From: DATCLS01 sp035265325
Lineage (GTDB): Bacteria > Actinomycetota > Acidimicrobiia > Acidimicrobiales > VFJN01
Direction: 5' to 3'
Assembly (NCBI GenBank): GCA_035265325.1
Contig: DATFOS010000206.1
Coordinates: 1 to 13,466 of the forward strand
Length of the DNA stretch: 13,466 nucleotides
Position 1 is the stretch's first letter. The number at the start of each line of letters is the position of its first letter. The notes under the pieces are model-generated. The model was given only the letters and a program-made list of their open reading frames with translations. It made no database searches and had not been told where the DNA came from. Positions 7,758 through 13,466 of this stretch are shown here, piece by piece. The translations under genes and the position numbers were made by a program.

Positions 7758-8543
7758 GTGGGAGTGGACGACGTCTTCCGGGCCCTGGCCGATCCCACCC
7801 GGCGCCACCTGCTCGACCGGCTCCACGAGGACAACGGCCAGACGCTCGGCCAGCTGTGCGATCACCTCGGCATGCGGCGGCAGTCCGTGTCGCAGCACCT
7901 CGACCTGCTCCAGGCCGCCAACCTCATCAGCACGGTGCGGCAGGGCCGGACGAAGCTCCACTACCTCAACCCGGTCCCCCTCCAGGAGATGCAGGAGCGG
8001 TGGGTCGACAAGTTCGAGCGCCCCCGGCTGCGGGCGCTGAGCACCCTGCGACGACGTGCGGAGACGACGATGGACAAGCCCAGCTACGTGTACGTGACCT
8101 ACATCGGGGCGACGCCCGAGCGGGTGTGGGACGCCCTGACGGACGCCGACGCCACGGCGGCCTACTGGGGCCACGCCAACGTGTCGTCCTGGGAGGAAGG
8201 GGCGTCGTGGGAGCACCGCCGCACCGACGGCTCGGGCGCGGTCGACGTGGTGGGCACGGTGGTCGAGTCCGTCCGGCCGACCCGGCTGGTGACGACGTGG
8301 GCCGACCCGGAGACGGCCGGAGACGACGACGCCCCGGCGCCGTCCCGGGTCACGTTCACCATCGAGCCGTACGGCGACATCGTCCGCCTCACCGTCACGC
8401 ACGAGGACCTGGCGAACGAGGCCGACCGCGAGGCGGTCGGCTCGGGATGGCCGGCGGTGCTGTCGAACCTGAAGTCGTTCCTGGAGACCGGCTCGACCCT
8501 CCCCCAGGCTCCCTGGGACATGCCCGAACCCGCCCGCACCTGA
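7758..8543 (+). CDS. ArsR-type winged-helix regulator fused to an SRPBCC (AHSA1-like) domain
   Basis: This 261-aa one-component regulator has two domains. Residues about 3-95 form an ArsR-type HTH: VFRALADPTRRHLLDRL (6-22) opens it, GQLCDHLGMRRQSVSQHLDLL (31-51) is the helix-turn-helix, and GRTKLHYLNP (63-72) is the wing. Residues about 108-245 form an SRPBCC/AHSA1 ligand-binding fold: YVTYIGATPERVWDALTD, AAYWG, WEEGASWEHR, and GWPAVLSNLKSFLETG. The Cys-rich metal sites of classic ArsR sensors are absent (only Cys34), so it probably senses a hydrophobic or small organic ligand through the SRPBCC pocket; the ligand is unknown. The GTG at 7758 suits a leaderless transcript from the promoter just upstream. 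GTG at 7764, with GGAG (7752-7755) 8 nt before it, is an alternative if transcription starts earlier. It is likely autoregulatory and may also control the divergent acyl-CoA dehydrogenase. Confidence 0.92.
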   Translation: MGVDDVFRALADPTRRHLLDRLHEDNGQTLGQLCDHLGMRRQSVSQHLDLLQAANLISTVRQGRTKLHYLNPVPLQEMQERWVDKFERPRLRALSTLRRRAETTMDKPSYVYVTYIGATPERVWDALTDADATAAYWGHANVSSWEEGASWEHRRTDGSGAVDVVGTVVESVRPTRLVTTWADPETAGDDDAPAPSRVTFTIEPYGDIVRLTVTHEDLANEADREAVGSGWPAVLSNLKSFLETGSTLPQAPWDMPEPART

Positions 8544-8578
8544 CGCGTGGGGGCTTCCTCCGGCCCGGCGCGACCGGA

Positions 8579-9499
8579 TCAGTTACCCCACCCGGTGGCG
8601 ATGCGGTCGGCGGCGGCGAGCATGTGGCGACCGACCGGCTGCAGGCCCACTCGGGTGGCCAGCAGGCCGGTCGACACCCGTTCCGCCACGCCCCATTCCC
8701 AGACCGCCCGGACGTCGAGGGCGGAGCCGTCGCCGCGGCACCGGGCGACGAGGCCATGGGCCCGCTCCCACGGCCCACCGGCCAGCAGCTCGACCGGGTC
8801 CTCGCGCATCATCACGCCCAGGTCGAGCTCGGGCTCGGCCAGCAGGCCGTCGGGGTCGACCAGCCGGAAGCCGTCGTCCGCCTCCAGCGCGTTCCACTCG
8901 TGCACGTCGCCGTGGACCAGCACCGCCCGCTCGTCGTCGTGCGCCCGCTCCCGTGCGCCGGCGGCGGCGACGGCGTAGGCCACGGCCCGCTCGGAGCAGG
9001 GGCGGTCGAGCTCCTCCCACAGGCCGACGACGAAATCGGCCAGCCACCGGGCCTTGTCCCGGCCCGTCGGCAGCCCGCAGCCGGTGGCCGGGCGCCACAC
9101 CCGCCGGGCGGCGGCGCACAGCGCGTCGAGCCGCTCCTCCAGCGGGCGGCCCAGGTCGTGGAGCGACCGGCCCAGCCGCTCGAGGAGGAGGGCCTCGCGG
9201 GCGGGGTCGTCACGCAGCAGCCGGACGCAGCCCCGCCCGCCCGCCAGGCGCAGCGCCGTGGCCTCCCTGGCGAAGGCGTCGCCCGGGCGGGGCATGGCGA
9301 TCTTGAGCACCGCCGGCGTGCCGTCCTCCTGCGTCACCGCGCACACGTAGGCCTCGGTCGAGTCGCCGAACGGGCGACCGGCGACGAGGCCCCAGTCGCG
9401 CTCGAGCGAGGCCACGGTCGCGGGCAATCCCGTCACCCAGGCCTCGGCGCCGGCCCCGGTGGCGGCGGCCCGGTTGCGTACGACCTCGGGCACGTCCAC
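8579..9499 (-). CDS. aminoglycoside/hydroxyurea phosphotransferase family kinase (APH(6)-like)
   Basis: This protein of about 306 aa has a small-molecule kinase fold resembling the APH(6)/hydroxyurea kinase family. PATVASLERDWGL (26-38) opens the domain, AVLKIA (63-68) has the likely ATP-binding Lys66, and FAREATALRLAGGRGCVRLL (76-95) the partner Glu79. EALLLERLG (102-110) is the hinge. The catalytic loop VLVHGDVHEWNAL (193-205) has Asp198 and Asn203, and VDPDG (214-218) supplies metal-binding Asp215. Characterised relatives phosphorylate streptomycin or hydroxyurea; many chromosomal members have unknown substrates, so resistance should not be assumed. The GTG at 9499 is chosen because a CATGAT -10-like box lies 6 nt upstream and no Shine-Dalgarno is visible. 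An in-frame GTG at 9493 is possible, and the frame is open further upstream. It is convergent with the ArsR-SRPBCC gene, 35 bp between stops. Confidence 0.82.
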   Translation of the reverse strand: MDVPEVVRNRAAATGAGAEAWVTGLPATVASLERDWGLVAGRPFGDSTEAYVCAVTQEDGTPAVLKIAMPRPGDAFAREATALRLAGGRGCVRLLRDDPAREALLLERLGRSLHDLGRPLEERLDALCAAARRVWRPATGCGLPTGRDKARWLADFVVGLWEELDRPCSERAVAYAVAAAGARERAHDDERAVLVHGDVHEWNALEADDGFRLVDPDGLLAEPELDLGVMMREDPVELLAGGPWERAHGLVARCRGDGSALDVRAVWEWGVAERVSTGLLATRVGLQPVGRHMLAAADRIATGWGN

Positions 9500-9505
9500 C
9501 CGGGA

Positions 9506-9511
9506 ATCATG
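9506..9511 (-). promoter_or_regulatory. candidate -10 box for the APH-like kinase
   Basis: CATGAT on the minus strand (4 of 6 matches to TATAAT) stands in very GC-rich surroundings, 6 nt before the GTG at 9499. It would give a leaderless transcript. No -35 can be seen in the GC-rich sequence upstream. The evidence is weak on its own and gains some weight from similar spacing at other genes in the window. Confidence 0.25.
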
Positions 9512-9575
9512 ACCGCGGTGGGCCGCCGCCCCGCGGGGTTTCCGGTACGCCGCCCGTCGCACCCGGGCCGGGCCG

Positions 9576-9581
9576 TACGCT
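9576..9581 (+). promoter_or_regulatory. candidate -10 box for the class IV aminotransferase gene
   Basis: TACGCT fits TANNNT and ends 7 nt before a GTG at 9589, a plausible transcription start. The transcript would either be leaderless from 9589 or have a leader of about 57 nt before the Shine-Dalgarno-preceded ATG at 9646. No clear -35 is visible. Confidence 0.3.
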
Positions 9582-9645
9582 CGCCTGCGTGCGGACCGGA
9601 ATCCAACGGCCGGCGGGGCGCCGTGGGTGGGGCAGGATGGCGGCC

Positions 9646-10482
9646 ATGGCGAACGGTGCGGTGTGGGTCGACGGACGGGTGGTGGCGCCGGACGAGGCGA
9701 CGGTCTCGGTCTTCGACCACGGCTTCACGGTCGGCGACGGCGTGTTCGAGACCCTCAAGGTCGTCGACGGGACGCCGTTCGCCCTGCGCCGCCACCTCGA
9801 GCGACTCGAGCGCTCGGCCCAGGGGATGGGCCTGGGCCTGCCGGTCGGCCGGGCCCGGTTGGCCGCCGCCGTCGCCGACACGATCGCCGCCGCCGGCCCG
9901 ACGGCCGGGCGCGTCCGCATCACGCTGACGGGTGGGCCGGCCCCGCTGGGGTCGGGGCGGGGTGAGGCGCCGCCGACGCTGGTCGTCGCCGTGGCCCCCG
10001 CATCCGCCTGGGAGGCCGACACCGCCGCGGTCACCGTCCCCTGGCCCCGCAACGAGCGCTCGGCCGTCGCCGGGGTCAAGACCACCTCGTACGCCGAGAA
10101 CGTGGTGGCGCTCGCCGAGGCGCGCAAGGTGGGGGCGACCGAGGCGATCCTGCCCAACACGCGTGGCGCCCTGTGCGAGGGGACGGGGTCAAACGTCTTC
10201 GTGGCGGTCGGCGGCCGCCTGCTCACGCCGTCCCTGTTGTCCGGCTGCCTGGCGGGGATCACGCGGGCGCTGGTGCTCGAGGTCGTGCCCGGGGCGGACG
10301 AGGACGACCTGCCGTTCGACGTCCTGCACGCGGCCGACGAGGTGTTCCTCACGTCCTCGACGCGCGACGTCCAGCCGCTGCGGATGATCGACGGGCGCCA
10401 GCTGCCCGGCGCCGCCGGGCAGGTGGCACGGGCGGCCGCCGCCGCCCTCGCCGACCTCCAGGCCCGCACTCCCGACCCCTGA
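9646..10482 (+). CDS. aminotransferase class IV (aminodeoxychorismate lyase / branched-chain aminotransferase fold)
   Basis: This 278-aa PLP enzyme is of fold type IV. The N-terminal WVDGRVVAPDEATVSVFDHG and GDGVFETLKVVDG (30-42) are followed by FALRRHLERLERSA (45-58). GVKTTSYAEN (143-152) holds the PLP-binding Lys145, EAILPNTRGALCEGTGSNVFV (166-186) holds Glu178, and GCLAGITR (200-207) is the phosphate-binding loop. TSSTRDVQPLRMIDG (236-250) lies near the C-terminus. The family includes PabC (folate), IlvE (branched-chain amino acids) and D-amino-acid transaminase; the size and the FETLKVVDG segment lean towards PabC-like, but sequence alone does not decide. The ATG at 9646 has AGGA (9634-9637) 8 nt upstream; ATG 9637 and GTG 9589 are in-frame alternatives adding 3 or 19 residues. 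The latter extension is basic and low in complexity, so less likely. It is convergent with birA, 17 bp apart. Confidence 0.9.
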   Translation: MANGAVWVDGRVVAPDEATVSVFDHGFTVGDGVFETLKVVDGTPFALRRHLERLERSAQGMGLGLPVGRARLAAAVADTIAAAGPTAGRVRITLTGGPAPLGSGRGEAPPTLVVAVAPASAWEADTAAVTVPWPRNERSAVAGVKTTSYAENVVALAEARKVGATEAILPNTRGALCEGTGSNVFVAVGGRLLTPSLLSGCLAGITRALVLEVVPGADEDDLPFDVLHAADEVFLTSSTRDVQPLRMIDGRQLPGAAGQVARAAAAALADLQARTPDP

Positions 10483-10499
10483 GCTGGCGGGGTGCGCCG

Positions 10500-11495
10500 C
10501 TACGCCGGGCGGAGGTGGACCACGTCGCCGACGGCGAGCGTCCGCCGGTCCCCGGTATCCGTTGCCACCACGAGATGGCCGTCGGACGTGACGTCGACGG
10601 CCGTGCCCTCCACGTCGTCGGCGCCCAGGTCGACCCGCACGCGCCGGCCCAGCGTCGCCGACCGGTCGCGCCAGGCCGCCATCACGCCCGCCGTCGAGCG
10701 GGACACCACCAGCTCGCCGTAGCGCGCCGCCAGCCGGCGCAGGTAGGCGGTGAGCAGGTCGGCGCGCAGCCGGTCGCGGTCCGCCGGGGACATGCGGCCC
10801 TCTCCCTCCGGTGTGACGAGCCGGTCGAGCGAGACGGCGGTGTCGGCCACCTCGGCCAGCTCGGGCGGCAGCGGGCGGGGCCAGGCCACGTTGAGGCCGA
10901 TGCCCACGACCACGACGGCCCGGAGGTGGTCGGCCGGCGGGCGGTAGCCGGCCGAGATGGCGGAGCCGGCCGGCCAGTCGGCCTCGGCCAGGATCCCGGC
11001 CAGCTTGCGGTCATCGACCACCAGGTCGTTGGGCCACTTGAGCCCGGCGGCCACCCCGGTCACGTCCTCGACGGCCTCGGCCATGGCGACGGCGGCGGCC
11101 ATCGTCGTGCCGCCGGCGACCGGCGCGTGGGGCCGGAGGAGGACCGAGACCAGCAGCGACCCGCCCGGTGGTGCCACCCACGTGCGCGCCCGGCGCCCGC
11201 GGCCGGTGGTCTGGTGGTCGGCGACGACGACGATCCCCTCGGGTGCGCCGTCGCGGGCGAGGTCGAGGGCGTCGGCGTTGGTGGAGCCGGTCTCGGCGGC
11301 CCAGCGCACGTCGGCGAAGCGGCTCCCGGCGAGCGCCGCCCGGACGGACACCGCCCAGGCCCCGGGGGGCGCGGCGTCGCCCGCCGCGTCCGGGCCACCG
11401 GCCGACGGGGCGCCCGCGGCGGCATGCCCGGTGGTCCCCGTCTCGGCGGTCGCAGCTCGGTCACTGGCACGCTCACCCGCCATCCCCGTAAACAT
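10500..11495 (-). CDS. birA: biotin--[acetyl-CoA-carboxylase] ligase (BirA, no DNA-binding domain)
   Basis: This 331-aa protein activates biotin to biotinyl-5'-AMP and attaches it to the BCCP lysine of biotin-dependent carboxylases. ETGSTNADA (68-76) opens the catalytic domain and GRGRRARTW (98-106) is the biotinyl-AMP-binding loop. LLVSVLLRP is at 114-122, KWPNDL (153-158) holds the catalytic Lys, KLAGILAE is at 164-171 and VGIGLNV at 197-203. A small C-terminal SH3-like domain follows (about 280-331). It lacks the helix-turn-helix of E. coli BirA, so it is a monofunctional group I ligase. Residues 1-45 are an Ala/Gly/Thr-rich extension of no recognisable fold. The ATG at 11495 has GGAGAG 8 nt upstream; ATG at 11483 is an alternative. 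The divergent carboxylase gene, starting 5 bp away, encodes its expected substrate. Confidence 0.94.
   Translation of the reverse strand: MFTGMAGERASDRAATAETGTTGHAAAGAPSAGGPDAAGDAAPPGAWAVSVRAALAGSRFADVRWAAETGSTNADALDLARDGAPEGIVVVADHQTTGRGRRARTWVAPPGGSLLVSVLLRPHAPVAGGTTMAAAVAMAEAVEDVTGVAAGLKWPNDLVVDDRKLAGILAEADWPAGSAISAGYRPPADHLRAVVVVGIGLNVAWPRPLPPELAEVADTAVSLDRLVTPEGEGRMSPADRDRLRADLLTAYLRRLAARYGELVVSRSTAGVMAAWRDRSATLGRRVRVDLGADDVEGTAVDVTSDGHLVVATDTGDRRTLAVGDVVHLRPA
11489..11494 (+). promoter_or_regulatory. candidate -10 box for the acyl-CoA carboxylase alpha gene
   Basis: TAAACA (partial fit to TANNNT; T follows at 11495) ends 6 nt before the GTG at 11501, where no Shine-Dalgarno is present. 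It lies within the first codons of the divergent birA gene. No -35 is obvious. The call rests on position and on AT-richness against GC-rich surroundings. Confidence 0.25.
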
Positions 11496-11500
11496 ATGAG

Positions 11501-13276
11501 GTGCTCTCCAAGATCCTGATCGCCAATCGGGGCGAGATCGCCGTGCGGGTCATCCGGGCGTGCCGCGAGCTCGGCGTCACCTCGGTCGCCGTGTACTCCG
11601 ACCTCGACCGCGACAGCCTGCACGTCCGGCTGGCCGACGAGGCGTACTCGCTCGGGGGCCAGGCCGCGGCCGAGAGCTACCTCGACACCGAGAAGATCCT
11701 CGACGTCATCGAGCGGTCGGGCGTCGACGGCGTCCACCCCGGCTACGGGTTCTTCTCCGAGAACACCGACTTCGCCCGGGCCATCACCGCCCGGGGCGCC
11801 GCCTTCATCGGCCCGCCGCCCGAGGCGATCGAGGTGATGGGCGACAAGGTCTCGTCCCGCATCGCGGCCCAGGCGGCCGGCGTGCAGGGCGTCCCCGGCA
11901 CCACCGAGTTCCTGACCTCGGGCGACCAGGTCGTGACGTTCGGCAACGAGCACGGCTGGCCGGTGGCGATCAAGGCGGCCTACGGCGGCGGCGGGCGCGG
12001 CATGCGCGTCGTCGAGTCCGCCGACAAGGCGCACGCAGCGCTGGAGTCCGCCCAGTCCGAGGCGCTCAAGGGCTTCGGCCGGGCCGAGTGCTACGTCGAG
12101 CGCTACCTGACCTGGCCGCGCCACGTCGAGATGCAGGTGTTCGCCGACACCCACGGCAACGCCGTCTGGGTGGGCGAGCGCGACTGCTCGGCCCAGCGCC
12201 GCCACCAGAAGCTCATCGAGGAGAGCCCGGCGCCGAACTTCCCCGACGACGTCCGCGAGGCCATGGGCGAGGCTGCGGTCCGGGTGACGAAGGCGTGCGG
12301 CTACGTCAACGCCGGCACCGTCGAGTTCCTCTTCCAGGACGGCGAGTTCTACTTCCTCGAGATGAACACCCGGCTCCAGGTCGAGCACCCGGTCACCGAG
12401 CTGGTCACGGGCCTCGACCTCGTGGCCGAGCAGATCCGCGTGGCGTCCGGCGAGCCGCTGTCGTTCTCGCAGGCGGACATCGAGCGCCGCGGCCACGCCA
12501 TCGAGGTCCGGGTCAACGCCGAGGACCCGGCGGGCGGCAGGTTCCTGCCCTCCCCCGGCCCGATCACGACGCTGCGGGTGCCGCAGGGCTACGGCGTCCG
12601 CTGGGACGGCGGCTACGAGGCCGGCGACGAGGTCAGCCAGTACTACGACAACCTCGTCGGCAAGCTGATCGTCTGGGGTAAGGACCGCCGGGTCGCCATC
12701 GCGCGCATGCGCCGGGCGCTCGACGAGATGGAGGTCGGCGGCATCGCCACCACCATCCCGGCCGACAAGGCCATCCTCGAGCACCCCGACTTCGTCGCCG
12801 GCGAGCACTCCACCAGGTGGGTGGAGGACCGACTCGACCTGTCCGCTACGGCCGCCCCGGTGCCGGTGGCCACGAACGGCGACAGCCCCGAGACCGAGCC
12901 GAAGGTCCGACGTGACATCGACGTCGAGGTCAACGGGCGCCGCTTCGGGGTGACGGTGTGGGTGCCCGAGTCGCAGATGGCCGCCGTGGTCGCCGACGGC
13001 GGCGGGGCGCGCACGGCGACCAAGCGGCGCCGCTCCGGCGGTGGCTCCTCGGCCGGGGCCGGTTCGGGCGACGTGACCGTCCCCATGCAGGGCACGATCG
13101 TGAAGGTCCTGGTGGGGCTGGGTGACACCGTCGACGTGGGCCAGACCGTGTGCGTCCTGGAGGCGATGAAGATGGAGAACAACATCACCGCCGAGAAGGC
13201 CGGCACGGTCACCGACCTCAAGGTCGAGCCGGGCCAGTCCGTCGGCTCGGGTGACGTCGTCGCCACGATCGAGTAG
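11501..13276 (+). CDS. acetyl-/propionyl-CoA carboxylase alpha subunit: biotin carboxylase fused to BCCP
   Basis: This 591-aa protein matches actinobacterial AccA-type alpha chains (about 590-600 aa). It carboxylates its own biotin with ATP and bicarbonate and hands the carboxyl group to a separate carboxyltransferase beta subunit not encoded here, giving malonyl- or methylmalonyl-CoA. The biotin carboxylase N-domain starts at once (KILIANRGEIAVRVIRA, 4-20) with HPGYGFFSEN at 79-88. The ATP-grasp domain has GGGGRGMR (162-169), ERDCSAQRRHQK (226-237) and EMNTRLQVEHPVTE (287-300, catalytic Glu/Arg). The C-domain runs to about 450. A variable, partly basic linker precedes the biotinyl domain (about 523-591), with Lys557 in EAMKMEN as biotinylation site. 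GTG 11501 is fixed by homology of the N-terminus; there is no Shine-Dalgarno. The acyl-CoA preference cannot be read from this subunit. The adjoining birA supports the role. Confidence 0.96.
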   Translation: MLSKILIANRGEIAVRVIRACRELGVTSVAVYSDLDRDSLHVRLADEAYSLGGQAAAESYLDTEKILDVIERSGVDGVHPGYGFFSENTDFARAITARGAAFIGPPPEAIEVMGDKVSSRIAAQAAGVQGVPGTTEFLTSGDQVVTFGNEHGWPVAIKAAYGGGGRGMRVVESADKAHAALESAQSEALKGFGRAECYVERYLTWPRHVEMQVFADTHGNAVWVGERDCSAQRRHQKLIEESPAPNFPDDVREAMGEAAVRVTKACGYVNAGTVEFLFQDGEFYFLEMNTRLQVEHPVTELVTGLDLVAEQIRVASGEPLSFSQADIERRGHAIEVRVNAEDPAGGRFLPSPGPITTLRVPQGYGVRWDGGYEAGDEVSQYYDNLVGKLIVWGKDRRVAIARMRRALDEMEVGGIATTIPADKAILEHPDFVAGEHSTRWVEDRLDLSATAAPVPVATNGDSPETEPKVRRDIDVEVNGRRFGVTVWVPESQMAAVVADGGGARTATKRRRSGGGSSAGAGSGDVTVPMQGTIVKVLVGLGDTVDVGQTVCVLEAMKMENNITAEKAGTVTDLKVEPGQSVGSGDVVATIE

Positions 13277-13324
13277 GTCGTCTTTACCGAGGGCTGACCC
13301 CGTGAGCCGACCGCCCGGCGTCCC

Positions 13325-13466
13325 TCAGGCCCGTCGGCCGAGGGGCGCCGGTGCGCGTCCCGGCCGGGTGAGCAGCACGTAGGCGGCGCCGGCGCCGGCC
13401 AGCGCCAGCGGGACGGCCGCGATCGGGCCGTCGGCCAGCAGCGCCGGGCCGCCGTCCGCCAGGCTG
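13325..13466 (-). CDS. C-terminus of a probable membrane protein, truncated by the window end
   Basis: An open frame enters from the right edge on the minus strand and ends at TGA (13327-13325), giving 46 visible residues. A hydrophobic stretch GPIAAVPLALAGAGAAYVLL fits one transmembrane helix and is followed by a short basic tail ending LGRRA. All but three of the 46 codons end in G or C, the pattern of the other real genes here, which argues for coding. It converges on the carboxylase gene with 48 bp between stops. The family cannot be named from this fragment; a signal-less extracytoplasmic protein with a C-terminal anchor is also possible. Confidence 0.55.
   Translation of the reverse strand, partial: SLADGGPALLADGPIAAVPLALAGAGAAYVLLTRPGRAPAPLGRRA

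Noticed and set aside
8544..8578. Possible terminator between the convergent regulator and kinase genes.
   Set aside because: I could find no stable inverted repeat there beyond short GC matches expected by chance.
7616..9928. A 770-codon plus-strand open frame crossing the ArsR-SRPBCC regulator, the kinase and the aminotransferase.
   Set aside because: It overlaps three well-supported genes in another frame, gives a Pro/Arg/Gly-rich translation, and runs through a promoter and two intergenic gaps.
11060..12808. A 582-codon minus-strand open frame opposite the carboxylase gene and part of birA.
   Set aside because: It is antisense to the strongly supported biotin carboxylase and has Asp/Val/Leu-rich shadow composition with no domain.
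13302..13385. A short plus-strand frame starting GTG at 13302 after the carboxylase gene.
   Set aside because: It gives only 26 Arg/Pro/Gly-rich residues before a stop, and it overlaps the better supported minus-strand membrane protein fragment.

Overview
This is a very GC-rich (by eye above 70 %), gene-dense stretch of an actinobacterial chromosome. Nearly every real frame shows G/C in third codon positions, GTG starts are common, and the set of proteins is typical of Actinomycetota (a DprE1-type oxidase, an LCP protein with a LytR_C domain, and a biotin carboxylase fused to BCCP). An acidimicrobiial lineage fits well, but that is an inference from gene content. I see no tRNA, rRNA, CRISPR array, insertion sequence or phage gene. 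The largest gap between genes is about 145 bp.

Left part (1-6411), cell-wall glycan precursors. A 5'-truncated DprE1-like flavoprotein (plus strand) converges on a minus-strand run of five genes: an LCP/LytR_C ligase, then rfbA (long-form RmlA), rfbC, rfbB and rfbD. The last two overlap by 4 bp. The rfb genes make dTDP-L-rhamnose from glucose-1-phosphate. DprE1 carries out the first step from decaprenyl-phospho-ribose to the arabinose donor. LCP proteins ligate finished glycans to peptidoglycan. Together they point to a rhamnose- and possibly arabinose-containing wall polymer. A 55-nt near-perfect hairpin lies between the converging dprE1 and rfbD.

Middle (6454-9499). An acyl-CoA dehydrogenase sits just upstream of the LCP gene on the same strand. 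It is divergent from a one-component regulator that fuses an ArsR-type winged helix to an SRPBCC (AHSA1-like) domain. The regulator's promoter carries a perfect 9-bp inverted repeat between a consensus -35 box and a -10 box, placed so that the GTG start would be at or next to the transcript 5' end. A minus-strand kinase of the APH(6)/hydroxyurea phosphotransferase family follows.

Right part (9589-13466). A class IV (PabC/IlvE-fold) aminotransferase converges on birA (biotin protein ligase). birA is divergent, with only 5 bp between start codons, from an acyl-CoA carboxylase alpha chain (biotin carboxylase plus BCCP), which is BirA's expected substrate. The window ends in the C-terminus of a minus-strand protein that looks membrane-bound.

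I found no clearly new multi-gene system. The most interesting items are the ArsR-SRPBCC operator/promoter with an apparently leaderless start, the 55-nt palindrome, the alanine at the benzothiazinone-target cysteine of DprE1, the non-canonical RmlC active site, and the tightly packed birA/carboxylase divergent start region.
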